A DNA stretch of 64,000 bases from Plectosphaerella cucumerina (taxonomy: Eukaryota > Ascomycota > Sordariomycetes > Glomerellales > Plectosphaerellaceae), in the NCBI GenBank assembly GCA_020746995.1, contig JAGPXD010000002.1, forward strand, positions 1,488,001 through 1,552,000, written 5' to 3'. A program made the translations under genes and the position numbers. Positions 21,808-34,385 of this stretch are shown piece after piece (the stretch's first letter is position 1; each line of letters begins with the position of its first letter). The notes under the pieces were generated by a model. It made no database searches and was not told where the DNA came from. It worked only from the letters and a program-made list of their open reading frames with translations.

Positions 21808-24634
21808 ATGGCTCCCGGACAGGACACCATGTTCCGCTCTGCGGACATGAGCATGGTGCAGCTCTACATCTCCAATGAAATCGGACGCGAGGTTGTGACG
21901 GCTCTCGGAGAGCTTGGTCTCCTGCAGTTCCGCGATGTACGCGACATTCCCAACACGTCATCCCCTACCACGGATATCCAGGGCTAACCACGTTCTACTG
22001 CTGCAGCTCAACAGTGAAGTCTCCGCCTTCCAACGAACCTACACTCAAGATATCCGACGCCTCGACAATGTCGAGCGACAGCTTCGTACGTCATAGACCA
22101 CTCGCCAGTTCACCTTGCTCCTCGGGCGAAGCTAACACCTTCCAGGCTACTTCAACGCCCAGATGGAGAAGGCATCAATTCCCCTCCGAAAGCTCGACCT
22201 CGACAGCGAGAGACTGGCCAACCCGACTACCTCGGAGATCGATGAGCTCGCGGAGCGTAGCCAGAGCCTCGAGCAGCGCATTTTCCAGCTCAACGACAGT
22301 TACGAGACCCTGAAGAGGCGCGAGGTCGAGTTGACCGAGTGGCGCTGGGTCCTGAGGGAGGCCGGCGGCTTCTTTGACCGTGCTCATGGCAACGTCGAGG
22401 AGATCCGCCACTCCTCCGAGCAGGACGATGCTCCTCTTCTTCAGGACGTGGAGCAGCACAACTCCGCCCCCGACGTCGACCGTTCCTTCTCTGGCATGAA
22501 CATTGGTTTCGTTGCTGGCGTGATCTCTCGCGACCGCGTTGCCACCTTTGAGCGCATCCTCTGGCGCACCCTCCGCGGCAACCTCTACATGAACCAGTCG
22601 GAGATCCCCGAGCCTCTCATCGACCCCTCGACCAACGAGGCCCTGGACAAGAACGTCTTCGTCATCTTTGCCCACGGCAAGGAGATTCTCGCCAAGATTC
22701 GCAAGATCTCCGAGTCCATGGGCGCTGATGTCTACAACGTGGACGAAAACGCCGACCTCCGCCGCGACCAGATGCACGAGGTCAATGCCCGTCTCAACGA
22801 CGTCCAGAACGTCCTGCGCAACACCCAGCAGACCCTGAACGCTGAGCTCACCCAAATCTCTCAGGCGCTTGCTGCCTGGATGGTGCTCGTGACCAAGGAG
22901 AAGGCAGTGTACAACACTCTTAACAACTTCTCCTTTGATCGTGCCCGCCGCACCCTCATCGCCGAGGGCTGGGCCCCAAGCAATGATGTCGGACGCATCC
23001 GGGCGACTCTTCAAGAAGTCACTAACAGGGCTGGTCTCTCGGTGCCGTCCATTATCAACGAGATCCGCACCAACAAGACGCCTCCCACGTACATCAAGAC
23101 GAACAAGTTCACCGAGGCTTTCCAGACCATTGTCAACGCCTACGGAACGCCCACATACCAAGAGGTTAACCCCACACTCCCCGTCATCGTCACTTTCCCT
23201 TTCCTCTTCGCCGTCATGTTCGGTGACCTGGGTCACGCCATCATCATGCTCGCCGCCGCACTCGCCATGATCTACTGGGAGCGGCCCCTCAAGAAGGTCA
23301 GCTTCGAGTTGTTCGCCATGGCCTACTATGGCCGTTACATCATGCTGGTCATGGCCGTCTTCTCCGTCTTCACCGGTCTCATCTACAACGACATCTTCTC
23401 CAAGTCCATGACCATCTTCCCGAGCGCCTGGCACTGGGACGTGCCCGAAGGCTACCAAAGCGGCCCCCTCACCGGCAAGCTCAACGACTCGGGTTACAGG
23501 TATCCCTTTGGCATTGACTGGATATGGCACGGCACGGAGAACGACCTCCTCTTCTCCAACAGCTACAAGATGAAGATGAGTATCATCCTGGGTTGGGCCC
23601 ACATGACCTACTCTCTCATCTTCTCCTACGTCAACGCCAGGCACTTCAAGAAGCCCATCGACATCTGGGGCAACTTTGTCCCGGGCATGATCTTCTTCCA
23701 GTCCATCTTCGGATACCTCGTCCTCTGCATCATCTACAAATGGACCGTCAACTGGAACGACCCCAGCAACCTTCGGTCGCCTCCTGGCCTGCTGAACATG
23801 CTGATCTACATGTTCCTGATGCCCGGAAAGATTGAGGGACCAGCTTTGTACACCGGCCAGGCTGGCGTTCAGGTCTTCTTGTTGCTGCTTGCATTTGCCC
23901 AGGTCCCCATTCTGCTCTTCCTCAAGCCGTTCTACCTCCGGTGGGAGAACAACCGTGCTCGCGCTCAGGGCTACCGGGCCGTCGGCGAGACGTCCAGGGT
24001 CAGCGCTCTCGATGGCGACGACTACGACGACGGTAACGGTCACGCAGTGGATGGTCGCCACAGCCTCGAGTCCGACGGCGAAGGCGTTGCCATGCTCACC
24101 CAGGACCTCAACGCCGATGGCGAGCACGAGGAGTTTGAGTTCAGCGAGGTCATGATTCACCAGGTCATTCACACTATTGGTACGTTCGCAGAAGTTCTCG
24201 CTCTTTGTGCAACACTAATCCGCCTACAGAGTTCTGTCTCAACTGTGTATCCCACACTGCCTCGTACCTCCGTCTTTGGGCTCTGTCTCTCGCTCATCAG
24301 CAGCTCAGCATCGTGCTCTGGAGCATGACCCTGGGCATCTGCCTCAATTACTCCGGCGTCGTTGGTGTCTTCATGATTGTAGTCGGCTTCTACCTGTGGT
24401 TCATGCTGAGTAAGTTTCGAATCTCTCTACTCTGCCCATATCATGCTAACCTTGTGCCTAGCCATTGCCATCCTGGTCATGATGGAAGGTACCTCTGCCA
24501 TGCTGCACTCGCTGCGCCTGGCCTGGGTCGAGTCCTTCTCCAAGTTTGCCGAGTTCGCCGGTTGGCCTTTCGCTCCCTTCTCCTTTGCCGCGACTCTGGA
24601 GGAGTCGGAGGAGCTCAAGGAGTACCTGAGCTAA
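21808..24634 (+). CDS. vph1: V-type proton ATPase subunit a (Vph1)
   Basis: Five exons (21808-21936, 22007-22085, 22146-24179, 24230-24409, 24462-24634) encode 864 residues, the normal size. The N-terminal half is cytosolic (start [19 protein letters not shown], coiled-coil around [20 protein letters not shown]); the C-terminal half carries about eight membrane segments. The segment [16 protein letters not shown] contains the arginine that is essential for proton translocation in yeast Vph1 (R735). The protein is the Vo-sector stator and proton path of the vacuolar or endosomal V-ATPase and receives regulatory signals at its N-terminus. Filamentous ascomycetes usually have a single a-subunit gene, unlike yeast with Vph1 and Stv1. 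The antisense strand also has a 665-codon open frame (22175-24172), a codon-bias shadow. Confidence 0.97.
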
Positions 24635-24936
24635 TGAGAGACGGAGGGAGTGTGTCCTAGTGCCTCCTGTATTGTAGAAATAGTCCTTTTGTAAAACATC
24701 ATCACCCGATGAGGCCGCGTTTTAGAACGAGCAGCACAGTATACTATCGCATCTGTTCCTTGAATGTGGCGACTATCACCACCGCGGTGAAGCCATGTTC
24801 TCGGTCTCTTTAGAGTGGTTTAGTATTGCCGTGTGCTGCTGTATTTCCTTCCTCACAAACATCCACTTCGCAGAACATATCGTCCATTCCGTAGTCGTCA
24901 CATTTTCCACCCTGATCCTCCGTCCCCCAGTCCAAA
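24635..24936. other. Convergent 3' spacer between VPH1 and YSH1
   Basis: The 302-bp AT-richer region holds the 3' ends of two convergent genes. No other feature is seen. Confidence 0.4.
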
Positions 24937-27874
24937 TTACCGCTTCTGCCAAAGCGGCGCCGTGATCTCAGCGGCACGATCGCAGATGCGGCTCACGCGG
25001 TCGGCGAAGGCCTTGTGAGCACACTCGACCTCGAGGTTCTCAAGCCACACGGTGGCCTCCATCTTATCCACCTTGATGTGAATGCCGGGCACCGGGATGC
25101 CAATATTGTGCAGGCGCTCGAGCTCGGCGCGGCGACGGGCTTCAAGGCGTTCTTGCTTGGCGGTCTCCGAGTCGGCGTCCTCGTCCTCGTTCTTGGCATC
25201 GGCGTCCTTCATTGTCTCGTCCTCGTCCAGGGGCGGGAGTTTGGGGTCGGCAACAGGGTTGACGTTGTCGGCGCCGAACTGATTCTCGACGATCATGAGG
25301 AAGCGCTCGAGGCGCTCCTCGGGCGTCAGGTTGGCGTGGGGGTTCTTGGCGGGGACGGTGGCGTGGTGGCCGCCGGAGCCTTTACAACGTTAGATTGGAG
25401 GCCATGTGATTAGGAGAGAGGGAAAGGTACTTACGCTTCACGGCGGCGGGACTGCTCTCGATGGAGTAGAGGGTTGCCAGGACAGCATCGGCGATGCCAT
25501 CGTTGAGGAGGTTGCCCTCCCATTCGAGCTCAACCTCACCGTCGGTGCGGTAGCGGAACGTAACGCAGCCCATGACGAGGTACGCCGCGACAAGGCTTGC
25601 GACCTCCTCGTCCGCCTCTTCGGGGGCGTCGCCGTTGGTTGTCTCATCGCCGGCCTTGGACTTGTGCATCTCAGGCAGCTCCTCCACGCTTCCAAAGACG
25701 CCTTCGAGACCCCACTTGATGAGGTCGATGCCGGCAGCGCTCAGCCTGATGCGCTGCTTGCAGACCAGGGTCGTGGTGTTGAGGCCCGCGTACTCGCGGA
25801 GATCTTCGGGCGCCATAAGGGACAGCTTGAAGTCGTTCTGGACGAGCACGCCGGTAACGAGCTGGGGGCTCGCGCCGTCGGCGGTGATTTGCATGGGCGG
25901 GGGAATAGTGGCCAGCTTGCCGACAACCTTGGCCGTCTTGTCCTGTTTGAAAGGGATGCGGAGTTCTTCGCAGTTTTTCGGGCTGAAAATTTTGGCCTTG
26001 ACGGTCTTGCCGGAGTTGAGGGAGAGGAGTTTTGACTTTAGTCGCATCATGTTGTGCTGCTCGCCGTGCACGAGAATCTGCGGTTGCCTGTTAGCCAGGA
26101 ATATCAGGTTCAGCCGAAGAGGGACTTACCACGACAGGAGCGTTAACTTCCTCGATGAACTCCCTGTTCTCCGTGCCATCGACGTGCGCAGCAAACGAGT
26201 ATTCTTGCACGCTGCACCTCCGGGGTATCAACACCTTTTCTCCATCTCCGGTGACGCGTCGGGCGCCTCCACCTCCACGGTTGATAACAGCTTGAATCTG
26301 GTCAGGCTCCTGCATGATCTGCTTCGCCATCGTTCCCTCGACACTGTAACCCGTGATAATGACGCCGTTCTTATCGCTTGGCGCCCACCTCTCAAGCAGA
26401 TCTCGGCTGACGCCGTTCTGCAACATACCGGGACTGGCAAGCATAACACAGCCACCGAGATCGTCGAACCGCTCAAGGTTCTTCAGAGATCGGATGTGCT
26501 TGAAGTCCCAGGGACCGCCCTTGCCGCTGCTGTCGCCCGACGCCTCCGCTTCAGCCATGCGCTCGCGGAAGAGACGCTTGATGTTATCGTTCATGGCGCC
26601 GACATAGGTCTGGTACACAACCATACACTTGCGTGCGAGGTTACTGGCGTAGTAGATGGGGTACTTCTGGTAATCTGCATGCTTGGCCCAATATTCGTCG
26701 AGAATCAGGAGCAGCTCCTGGGCTCGTCCGAGCGCAAACACGGGCATCAGGACACGTCCGCCGCGGTTCAGGATGCTTGTAATAGACTTCATCAGCGCCT
26801 GCTCTCGCTCAACTCTTGGCACGTGCGAGGCGATGCCGTAGGTGGACTCTGTGATGAGAACATCGATCTTAACGCCCTTGGGCACCTCGGCGGACACGAG
26901 GTGACGATCCTGCTCTCTTGAGTAGTCGCCGGTGAAAAAGATCTTAAGACCGGCGATTTCGATGAGGAACATGGCGGCACCGAGCACATGACCGGCGGGA
27001 TATGGCGTGATGCGGATGGAGCTTATTGTGTGTGTTGTGTGGTAGTCGATAGCTTCGATCTGGGGGAAAGTGTTGAGGTGATCCTCTTCGGTGTAGACAG
27101 GCTGCGTCGACGAGTTTGCGGACGTGTTTCCAACACGAACACTGTCTTGGATGAGCCACTTGTAGATGGCCTTGGTCGGATGCGTCATGAAGACACGGCC
27201 ACGGAAGTTGGTCTTCGCCAGGACATAGGGGAGGGATGCGGCGTGGTCAATGTGGAAACTAGCAGACCATCAGCATCATGGCCATGCATACAGGCCACGC
27301 GATGCTCCTCCGACGAGCATCGCATGGGCGTAACGACAAGGGGTGATCACGACTAGAGCAGGGAGGGCAAGGCTGGGCAACGGGGGACAGGATTGTATTG
27401 AATCTGGATACTGGTTTTGGATAGCAAAGCAGGGCATCTGGCAGAGGGACGGCATGTAACCAGACAGCCCAGTCCCTTTCCCGCGTCTTTTTTTCTTGTA
27501 GGCTCTGTTGCCGCAAGCCGCCTTGCCCTGGTGGTCGGTCCCATGTCACGGAAGGGGGGAGCTTACTGGGTGATGAGGAGGATATCGACGGTGCTTAGGT
27601 CGAAGTCGTCGAAGAATGGGAGAGCTGCGAGGCCATCGTATGCGGGGTGTTGACCTGCGTCAAGCTGCAAAAGGGTACGTTAGAATCATGCTAGTGTAGC
27701 ATCATTGCGAGGAAGACATACCATGACCGTCTTGCCCTTGTACTGGACGATATGGCAGGACCGGCCAACCTCGTTACCTCCACCAAGACAGAGAAACATG
27801 AGCTCATCAGCGGGATCAACAGGCTCCTCGCTGACCGTGGCGGCCATGGCGGCAGCCTTGCGCTTCGAAGCCAT
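24937..27874 (-). CDS. ysh1: Endoribonuclease YSH1 (CPSF-73, pre-mRNA 3'-end cleavage)
   Basis: Five exons on the minus strand (27874-27722, 27664-27567, 27258-26130, 26077-25435, 25379-24937) give 821 residues. The metallo-beta-lactamase core shows the zinc-binding motif HFHIDH (84-89), then [12 protein letters not shown] and ITESTYG; the beta-CASP region follows ([20 protein letters not shown]), and the C-terminal CPSF73-100 domain ends after an acidic insert. This is the nuclease of the cleavage and polyadenylation factor, cutting pre-mRNA in the nucleus before poly(A) addition. The second intron is 308 nt, long for this window, and falls inside the codon for the first histidine of HFHIDH. 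The gene is divergent from TAF4, sharing a 0.7-kb promoter region. Confidence 0.97.
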
Positions 27875-28569
27875 GGTGTCTGTCGGTTGGTCGCGTCAAT
27901 CGGTCGGTTGGCTCCAGCACGGCAATCGATGCACGTCGGCAAAGCATCTACAAAGGCAGCCTCTGGTCCCAGGTTCGGCCCTATTGGAGCTGTCGAGACC
28001 GAGGCAGGGATGGACCGCTGCTAGGGTGGAGGAGATGTCGCTGAACTCGGCGTGGTGGTGATTGGAGCTTCGAGACTGCCTGTTCGTGTCGCGAAAGGCC
28101 GGTCGCATTGATCGCTGGACTTCAATGGGATTATGTCAGCATATCCCATTCACGCGGTGGTTGACAGGCCGCACGGTCCCCCACTTCCTCAGGCTTCGCT
28201 GTTCGCTAGCAGGTTGCAGTCACGTGACTTTTTAGCCTCGCGGCGTCGGAAGCGTTTTCGAAGTGAAGCCTCCTTCCTTCATCACGTTTCGCGCCTGTCA
28301 CCAAGCGACCACTTCTCAACCGATTGCTCGACCTCACCACGCGACCGACCAGACGCGTGCCACTCTCTCCATCACGCGACTTGGACTACCAAACGATCTC
28401 TACAACATATCAGGGGTGGCGAATCGATCTCAGTGTCGAATGAGCGCCGTCGCGTCAACTCGGACAGGCTCGTCTGCCTGTTGAGCTGCTTTAAGTCTGC
28501 ATCCCATCGAACCTCGACGTCCACCCCCACATCTTCTCTTCCGAAATCTTCTCGCCCAACTTGCCCAAC
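27875..28569. promoter_or_regulatory. Bidirectional promoter region of YSH1 and TAF4
   Basis: The 695-bp space separates two divergent essential genes of RNA polymerase II expression. It is CT-rich towards TAF4 and has no convincing TATA box, as is common for housekeeping genes. No open frame here looks real. Confidence 0.5.
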
Positions 28570-30674
28570 ATGGCGCAGCCTCAGCCGCAGATGCCCCAGA
28601 GGCACTTTTCGCCGCCGCAGCCGCAGAACTCTCCTTCACCTGCATCGTCGCAACCCGCTTTCCCGATGCCTCCCAACGTACGACCCAAGCTGTCGCCGCA
28701 GCCGCCATCGCGACCGCAATCCCCGTACCCTCAGTCGCCCTACGCCGCGAGTCCCGGAGCTCCCTTGACGCCGTCGACGGGAGCAACGTCGGTTCCCTCT
28801 CCCACACTCCCTGGCTCGCAACAACCCAACGGCCAGCCCCTTACGAATCAAAGCTATAATACACCCTACACCAACGGCAACGGCACTCCCACCGGACCCC
28901 CTACCCCTTCACTCGCCCTTCCCGAGAGCCGACCTACTCCTCCTCCGCTACCCGCAGCAATCGCGCCGCAACCGCAACCACAGTCACCAGCTCCAACACT
29001 GCCCGGCCCTCCGCCTTCCGGACAACTGCCCTACACCAACGTGTCGTTCGGCGTTCCTCCAATCGCTCCCGCAATGCACCATCAGCAACAGCAATACCCG
29101 CAACAACAACAGCAGCAGCAGCCGATGTTGGCTCCCTACCCCACGCCGGGGGTTATGGGTCCCCCATCTAGGCCTCCCGACAGGCCTCAGAAGGAGCTTG
29201 AATATGACCCGACCGATCTCATGGCAGGCACGGGCATCGATCTTCGAGCAGAGGAGGCGTACCTGGCTGGCATGTATGCCGTGGACACATCTGTCCCGGA
29301 GTCCAGGACCGGCTTCACGATCCACCCTCCCGGCGACAAAGCGTCATTCTACGGCGCCGGAGTCGCGAACCAAACCGCCGAACCTGTTGGCAACAAGTCG
29401 CAAGACCAACACATCGCCGCGGCAGCCGAGAAGGCGTGGCAAGACTCTGCCAGGAACCTCGCGTCGGAAAGAGCAGTCGAACTTAGAGACCCGTTCCTGA
29501 ACGTCCCCATCCTGCAGCTGCGGGCTGAGGCCGCAGCCAAAGAAGCCGGAATCAGTCTCAACTGGGAGCTCAAGTCGGGAGTCCAGCCCATGGGACGGAT
29601 GAAGGTCATGGACGAACACCCTCGTCCCGTCAAGGTTGAGACCAGAACCGGACCCGACGGCTCCCTGATCAGGACATGTGGCAGCTGGATCCCTCATGAT
29701 GCCTCTTTGGCTGACCAAATGGCTCTTCTCTCGATCGCGACAAAGCAGCGCCTGCGCGCCCTGCTCACCGATGCGAACCGTGTCGCCGTCATTCGGCAAA
29801 CGACATCTCATGGCGAGGTGGCGGAGCAATGGAAGAAGGCCGCCGGTCCTCCCAACATCGCGGTCAGCGTCACGATGACAGACGCGCCTGATGAGAGCCT
29901 CACCGAGGGCGCCGCCGCCAATAGTCGCAAACGTAAGACATCGCCACAGCCGTGTCTGCCTTACCTGGTGCAGCTGCTAACAAACTCTCAGGCTCTGTCG
30001 ATGAGTCCGGTCTCACTGATCTGAGCGCTCCCCCAGCCAAGGTGCCGAAGATCCCCGCCACAATGGCAAGCTCAATGAGTGGCATGATGCGCGACCTCGG
30101 TCGCACGGAGCGCGACTGGGAAGAGGCGAGACTGCGGCGAAGGCAGGACAGGAAAGACGGCATCAAGGACAGCTCCGGCTCTAGGGCAGCCTCGGTGGCG
30201 CCTGGAACGCCGGGAGGTTCTGCCCCAGACGGCGAAAAGGCCATGACGAAGAAGGAGCAGAAGCGTCTGGAGGCTGCGCGCAAGGCTGAGGCCAACAGTC
30301 ATGTCAACCAAAACTTGACGAGTGGCAAATTCCTCGGCACCAAGCCCGGCGGTCTGTTTGGAAAGAAATCCTACTCCTGGATGACCGGAGGCGGTAGCGG
30401 GGCCAACACGCCCAAGGGCGGCGCGGGCGGAGGCAAGGCAGGAGGAGGCGGTGGAGGCACACCAGCACCCGGAACCCCGGCGGTGCCTTCGCAGAGCATC
30501 CTGACGGTCGAGGGTAGTGCCTCACGACGTCCCGGTGCCTGGCGCGAAGACAAGGACAAGGGGAAGAACATTCAGCTCCGCGACTGGGTCAGCGCCCTGG
30601 AGGAGGACGGAATCGACACCCGCGCCCTGCAGCGCGCCTACAACGGCCTCGACACGTCGGGTCCGCGACAGTGA
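28570..30674 (+). CDS. taf4: Transcription initiation factor TFIID subunit 4 (TAF4)
   Basis: Two exons (28570-29932, 29992-30674) encode 681 residues. The first 210 residues are Pro/Gln/Ser-rich and include a polyglutamine stretch near 170-185. The conserved TAF4 domain begins around EYDPTDLMAGTGIDLRAEEA and extends to the second exon (SVDESGLTDLSAPPAK), with a C-terminal part of Gly-rich linker and the closing conserved segment IQLRDWVSALEEDGIDTRAL. TAF4 pairs with TAF12 through a histone fold and helps build TFIID at RNA polymerase II promoters. An in-frame TTG three codons upstream is not a credible start; the ATG at 28570 follows a CT/CCAAC-rich leader. Length agrees with fungal relatives. 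Confidence 0.93.
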
Positions 30675-30967
30675 AGGGGCGGAGAAGTGGAGGAAGATGA
30701 GATATTTTTGGGTCCCAACATTTGACTTGGTTGACTTCTCAAAGGGGGAGATGCCCGAGGGCGGCTGCCTGCCTGCCGGCCCCGTCACGGGGCACCTCCA
30801 TCATGTTTTCAGTACCATGGCTATCAGCAAGGCGTTAACGGGGGCGAGGGTTCGCCCGGCGGACTAGGTACTGCATCAGTATATTGTACACCAAAAAGGC
30901 GCTGCTTTCGGGTTTCTGCTTGCGCTCGTGTCCTGGGATGTACTGTGGCAGCGGCGCTTCTCCCCTG

Positions 30968-31574
30968 TCATGTCGACTGCGGCTGCGGTGCCCCAGGCGT
31001 AGCATTGTAGGAGATGCGTCCGGCCGGGAGGAAGAAGAGCGCGACCAGAGCGCCTCCCCTCACTTCCGGGTAGTGATGCGTCCCCGGGCCGGGACAGGTC
31101 CAGCCAGCGCCCTGCCATCCCTGCATGCCCCTGAGCTCGGCGGTCTCGTCCAGCTGCACGACGCAGTTGATCTCTCCATAGGGGTGGGCGTGATACTGGC
31201 CCCTGTAGACCTCGTAGCTGTCCATGAAGACGGTGGTGATGCTGAAGTATCTCGTCTCCTCGCAGGGGGCGCAGATCCTCCCGCGGCGGTACTTGTGGCC
31301 GTCGAGCTCCGTCTGCGCGACCCAGCCTTCCTGGAGACCCTGCTTGATGAAGATGCATAGGTCTTCATAGTAGGGGTTTCCGGGGCCGTAGGTCTCATTG
31401 AGGCGAGCCTCGAGGTCTTTGCCAGGGGTGCTGGCGTATGGTCAGAGGGAGACTCTGGGTTCAGAAGACGGGGAGGGCTTACAGGTCTTGAACCTCGTGC
31501 AGGAACTCACTGCATCGGGCTACAAATTTCTGGGCGGTGGGCCACTGCGAGAGGTCCAGGACGGAGGTGGCCAT
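30968..31574 (-). CDS. DUF4863 family cupin-like protein (4-hydroxylaminobenzoate lyase-like)
   Basis: Two exons (31574-31483, 31430-30968) encode 184 residues without signal peptide. The C-terminal half has a cupin-like metal site pattern: GQYHAHPYGEINCVVQLD (H111, H113, E117), then GTHHYPEVRGGALVALFFLP (H149 or H150). This matches the DUF4863 family, whose characterised bacterial member PnbB converts 4-hydroxylaminobenzoate to protocatechuate in nitrobenzoate breakdown. Whether the fungal protein acts on a hydroxylamino-aromatic compound is unknown; only the fold and metal ligands can be inferred. It is convergent with TAF4 (293 bp) and divergent from the secreted hydrolase gene; no aromatic-pathway genes are next to it. 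Confidence 0.8.
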
Positions 31575-32907
31575 GATGGGGAACGGTGATGGACAAGCCA
31601 GAGGTTGTGGCCCGCGGTCTCTCCATGTTTGTTGCGACGGGACGGACGGTGCAGCGGGGTTACCCCGACCCCGACCTCGACTGCCGGTGAGGAGTAGCCG
31701 TTGGCCGGACTGATGCGGTGGAAGTCGGCCGGCCAGAGGGTTCGGAGCCGGCGTTCTTAGAGCGACGGACGGCCATTTCACTTATTTGTCATGATGTTAT
31801 CGGTGACCGAAAAGATGTGTACCTCGGCATCTTCTGGTGGCACCCTCCCGGGTGAAATCAGCCGACTCCATGCCTCACCGTCACCTCAAGCACATTCAGC
31901 TGAGGTACCATGACGACAGGCTGCCTCGGGTACAGCCGACTCGATGCTGTTCAACCTGCCCCCCACGGAATGCAGGTGCTGACAGATACCGGGAGTGCGG
32001 CAGAACGGTGAATCAGCGTCGGAATGGAGGTCGCAGGCCCAACGCGCGATTATTCAGCGTAGGTTGAGGGGAGAGGGAAGAAGCAGGGGAGTGCAAGGGG
32101 GCTCTGCGGAATTCCATACTATCGTGGGGAGGTCATCGGCAGCAGACCCGCCAAGGTCAGGGCAGAGGTGATGTTGAGAAACCCCCTATTTCGATGAAAG
32201 CACCGGGCTAGAGGCTACGCGGGTTCCTCGGGAACTGCTGGCAAAGCATCATGCGAAGCCAACAACACAAATAAGATTTGGTTTCTAGAAACTCGTTGCC
32301 ATTGTCATACTCTTTCCGACTGAGCCCCACCGAGAGTTCCGTCATCGTGACCACGTCCCTCAGCCTCCCGATGAGACCGGACCGTAGTCCCGTATCCCAT
32401 CTAACCCGGGTACCTTGAGATCGACGCATTAATTCAAATACTTTCCAAAGTGTACTCCGATGCCCTGGTCAATCTCGCCCGTCGGGCGGGCGCTTTGGGT
32501 TACACATGGCCAAAGAACCGCGGACGGGTCAGCCGGCGATCTCCAACTGGAGTGGACTAGACTTGGGCGGCGGCATGGGGGACCCGCACCGCCGCTGACC
32601 CTGGAGTGTCTCTGCTGCGGAGAGGGGTTCATGAATATTTGGAATGATAGAGCACCGGTGCCTACCCTTGTTGCTGTAGCCAGTTACGGCTCAGAGACGA
32701 CTTGACCGACTGGGTTGAGTTGGAAGTTGATCACAGGCTCTGAGTAATCATGTGCAGAAGGCTTCGAAAGGGTTGCCCGGCCTGTTCATATAAAGACGCG
32801 CCTACGGCTCTCTTCCATAATCGTTCTCAGACATCCTCCGCAGTACCAGTCCTCAACTGTTTGATCTACTTGCATTCTTACACCAGCACTGTCAACCGAG
32901 AACCAAC
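31575..32907. other. Divergent promoter region (DUF4863 and secreted hydrolase)
   Basis: No gene is recognisable in these 1.3 kb. The region should hold both promoters. A clear TATAAA lies near the hydrolase start (32789-32794). Several short frames have no family resemblance. Confidence 0.45.
32789..32794 (+). promoter_or_regulatory. TATA box of secreted hydrolase gene
   Basis: TATAAA lies 114 bp upstream of the ATG at 32908 and is followed by a CT-rich leader, a good match to a regulated fungal core promoter. Confidence 0.5.
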
Positions 32908-34258
32908 ATGGCGCGAAGCATTCTCCTGTCGGCGCTGAGTCTGGCATCTCTGGCTCTTGCCCGCAACTGCCAGAACATCACGGTCGAGCTCGACCTCTCC
33001 GCCCGCAACAGCGTCTTCGACCTGGAAATCCCCAAGACCAACATTGAAATCACAGAGTTCGTCCTCGAATTGACCAAGCAAGGAGCCAACTACGGAGGCA
33101 GCATCCTTACAGGGGTAAGTCGAAGTTGACACGGCTTGACAAAATACCGAGGCTGACCAGTCTTTCCAGTACGCCAACGTCAGCGGCACGTATGAGATCG
33201 AGGCAACCTACTGCGAGCCGGACGAGGGCCCGTCTGAGGTTCTGCAGATCTTGACCCACGGTGTTGCTTTTGACAGAAGGTGAGCAGGAACATGAAACAA
33301 TGCAAAGATATAGAGCTGACCGCCGAAGCTACTGGGATTTCCCGTACAATAACTACAACTACAGCTACGTCAAGACTGCTGTCGACGACTACGGCTTCTC
33401 CACCTTCACCTATGACCGTCTCGGCCTCGGCGAGTCCTCCCGCGGGGATCCCCTTTCGGAGATCCAGTCCTGGCTCGAGCTGGTGGCCCTCCGGACGTTG
33501 ACAGAGAAGCTACGCGCGAGCACAATCCCTCAACTGGCGAACAAGTCCTTCGAAAAGATCGTCCACATCGGCCACAGCTTCGGCTCCATCCTCTCCTACT
33601 CCCTGGTGGAAGAAGACCCGACCATCTCCGACGGTGTCATCCTCACGGGCTTCACCCAGTATCCCAACTTCCTGCCCTACTTCCTCGTCGGCAGCGCCTT
33701 CGTGCAAGCCAACACCCTGGGCCCGCTGAGCGACTATGCCGACGGCTACTTTGCTCCCGCAGTGGAGAGCTCGCTGCAGATCAACTTCTTCGCCCCGGGT
33801 GCTTTTGATCATGAGATTCTCGAGGTGGCCTACGAGACGGGGCAGCCGGTCACAGTCGGAGAGCTGCTGACTCTCGGCACCAACTCGGGCAACCCCAATC
33901 CTTTTGCCGGACCTGTTCTCGTCATTACCGGAGGTATTTTTGGCGCAAGACCGCTTCTGAAATGGCGACTGACCTTGTTTGCAGACCGAGATTTGCCCTT
34001 CTGCGGCGGAGACTGCTCCAACACGGGCAACCCATGCCTTGGGTCTTTCCTGGACGTCTCGGCTGGCCTCTTGAAGAACGCCACTCCTTTCGAATCCTAT
34101 GTCGTGCCTGGTGCAGGTCACGGCCTGGCTCTTGTAAGTGCAGAAAAAAAGCTTGGAATCGAATGTTTGCTGACGCTGTTTGGTAGGAATATTCTCATGT
34201 TGAGACGACTGGCAAGATCCTTGACTTCCTGACGCAGAATGGACTGGCAGGAAAGTAA
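32908..34258 (+). CDS. Secreted alpha/beta-hydrolase
   Basis: Five exons (32908-33114, 33170-33279, 33329-33933, 33985-34133, 34187-34258) give 380 residues; every junction is GT-AG and in phase. The first 18 residues (MARSILLSALSLASLALA) form a signal peptide. The catalytic triad can be read as Ser189 in GHSFGS, an aspartate in TGDRDLPFC (308 or 310) and His353 in GAGHG. Five Asn-X-Ser/Thr sites and several cysteines fit an extracellular protein. The family is common in plant-associated and saprotrophic ascomycetes and is annotated as esterase, lipase or hydrolase; the substrate is unknown. The gene has its own TATA box. The last exon encodes only 23 residues, and its SHVETTGKILDFL reads as the usual last helix of this fold. 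Confidence 0.88.
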
Positions 34259-34352
34259 ACACATGGAGGGAAGGATGTGCAGGTGCACGGCGCGGATGTG
34301 CTGGGGCCTTTGCTTTGGTCAAAGTCGGGATGGGAGTTGCTCTCATAGAAGA

Positions 34353-34385
34353 CACCTACCTAGGTACCTATGTAGGTACTTAGGG
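34353..34385. repeat. Palindromic CCTAGG/GGTACC-rich motif
   Basis: The stretch is built from ACCTAC, CCTAGG, GGTACC and TAGGTAC units and is largely self-complementary. Similar GGTACC-type words recur in intergenic DNA of this window. It sits just before the first SINE-like copy. Confidence 0.5.

Noticed and set aside
22175..24172. 665-codon frame antisense to VPH1
   Set aside because: Exact shadow of the conserved V-ATPase a subunit; its length follows from codon bias.
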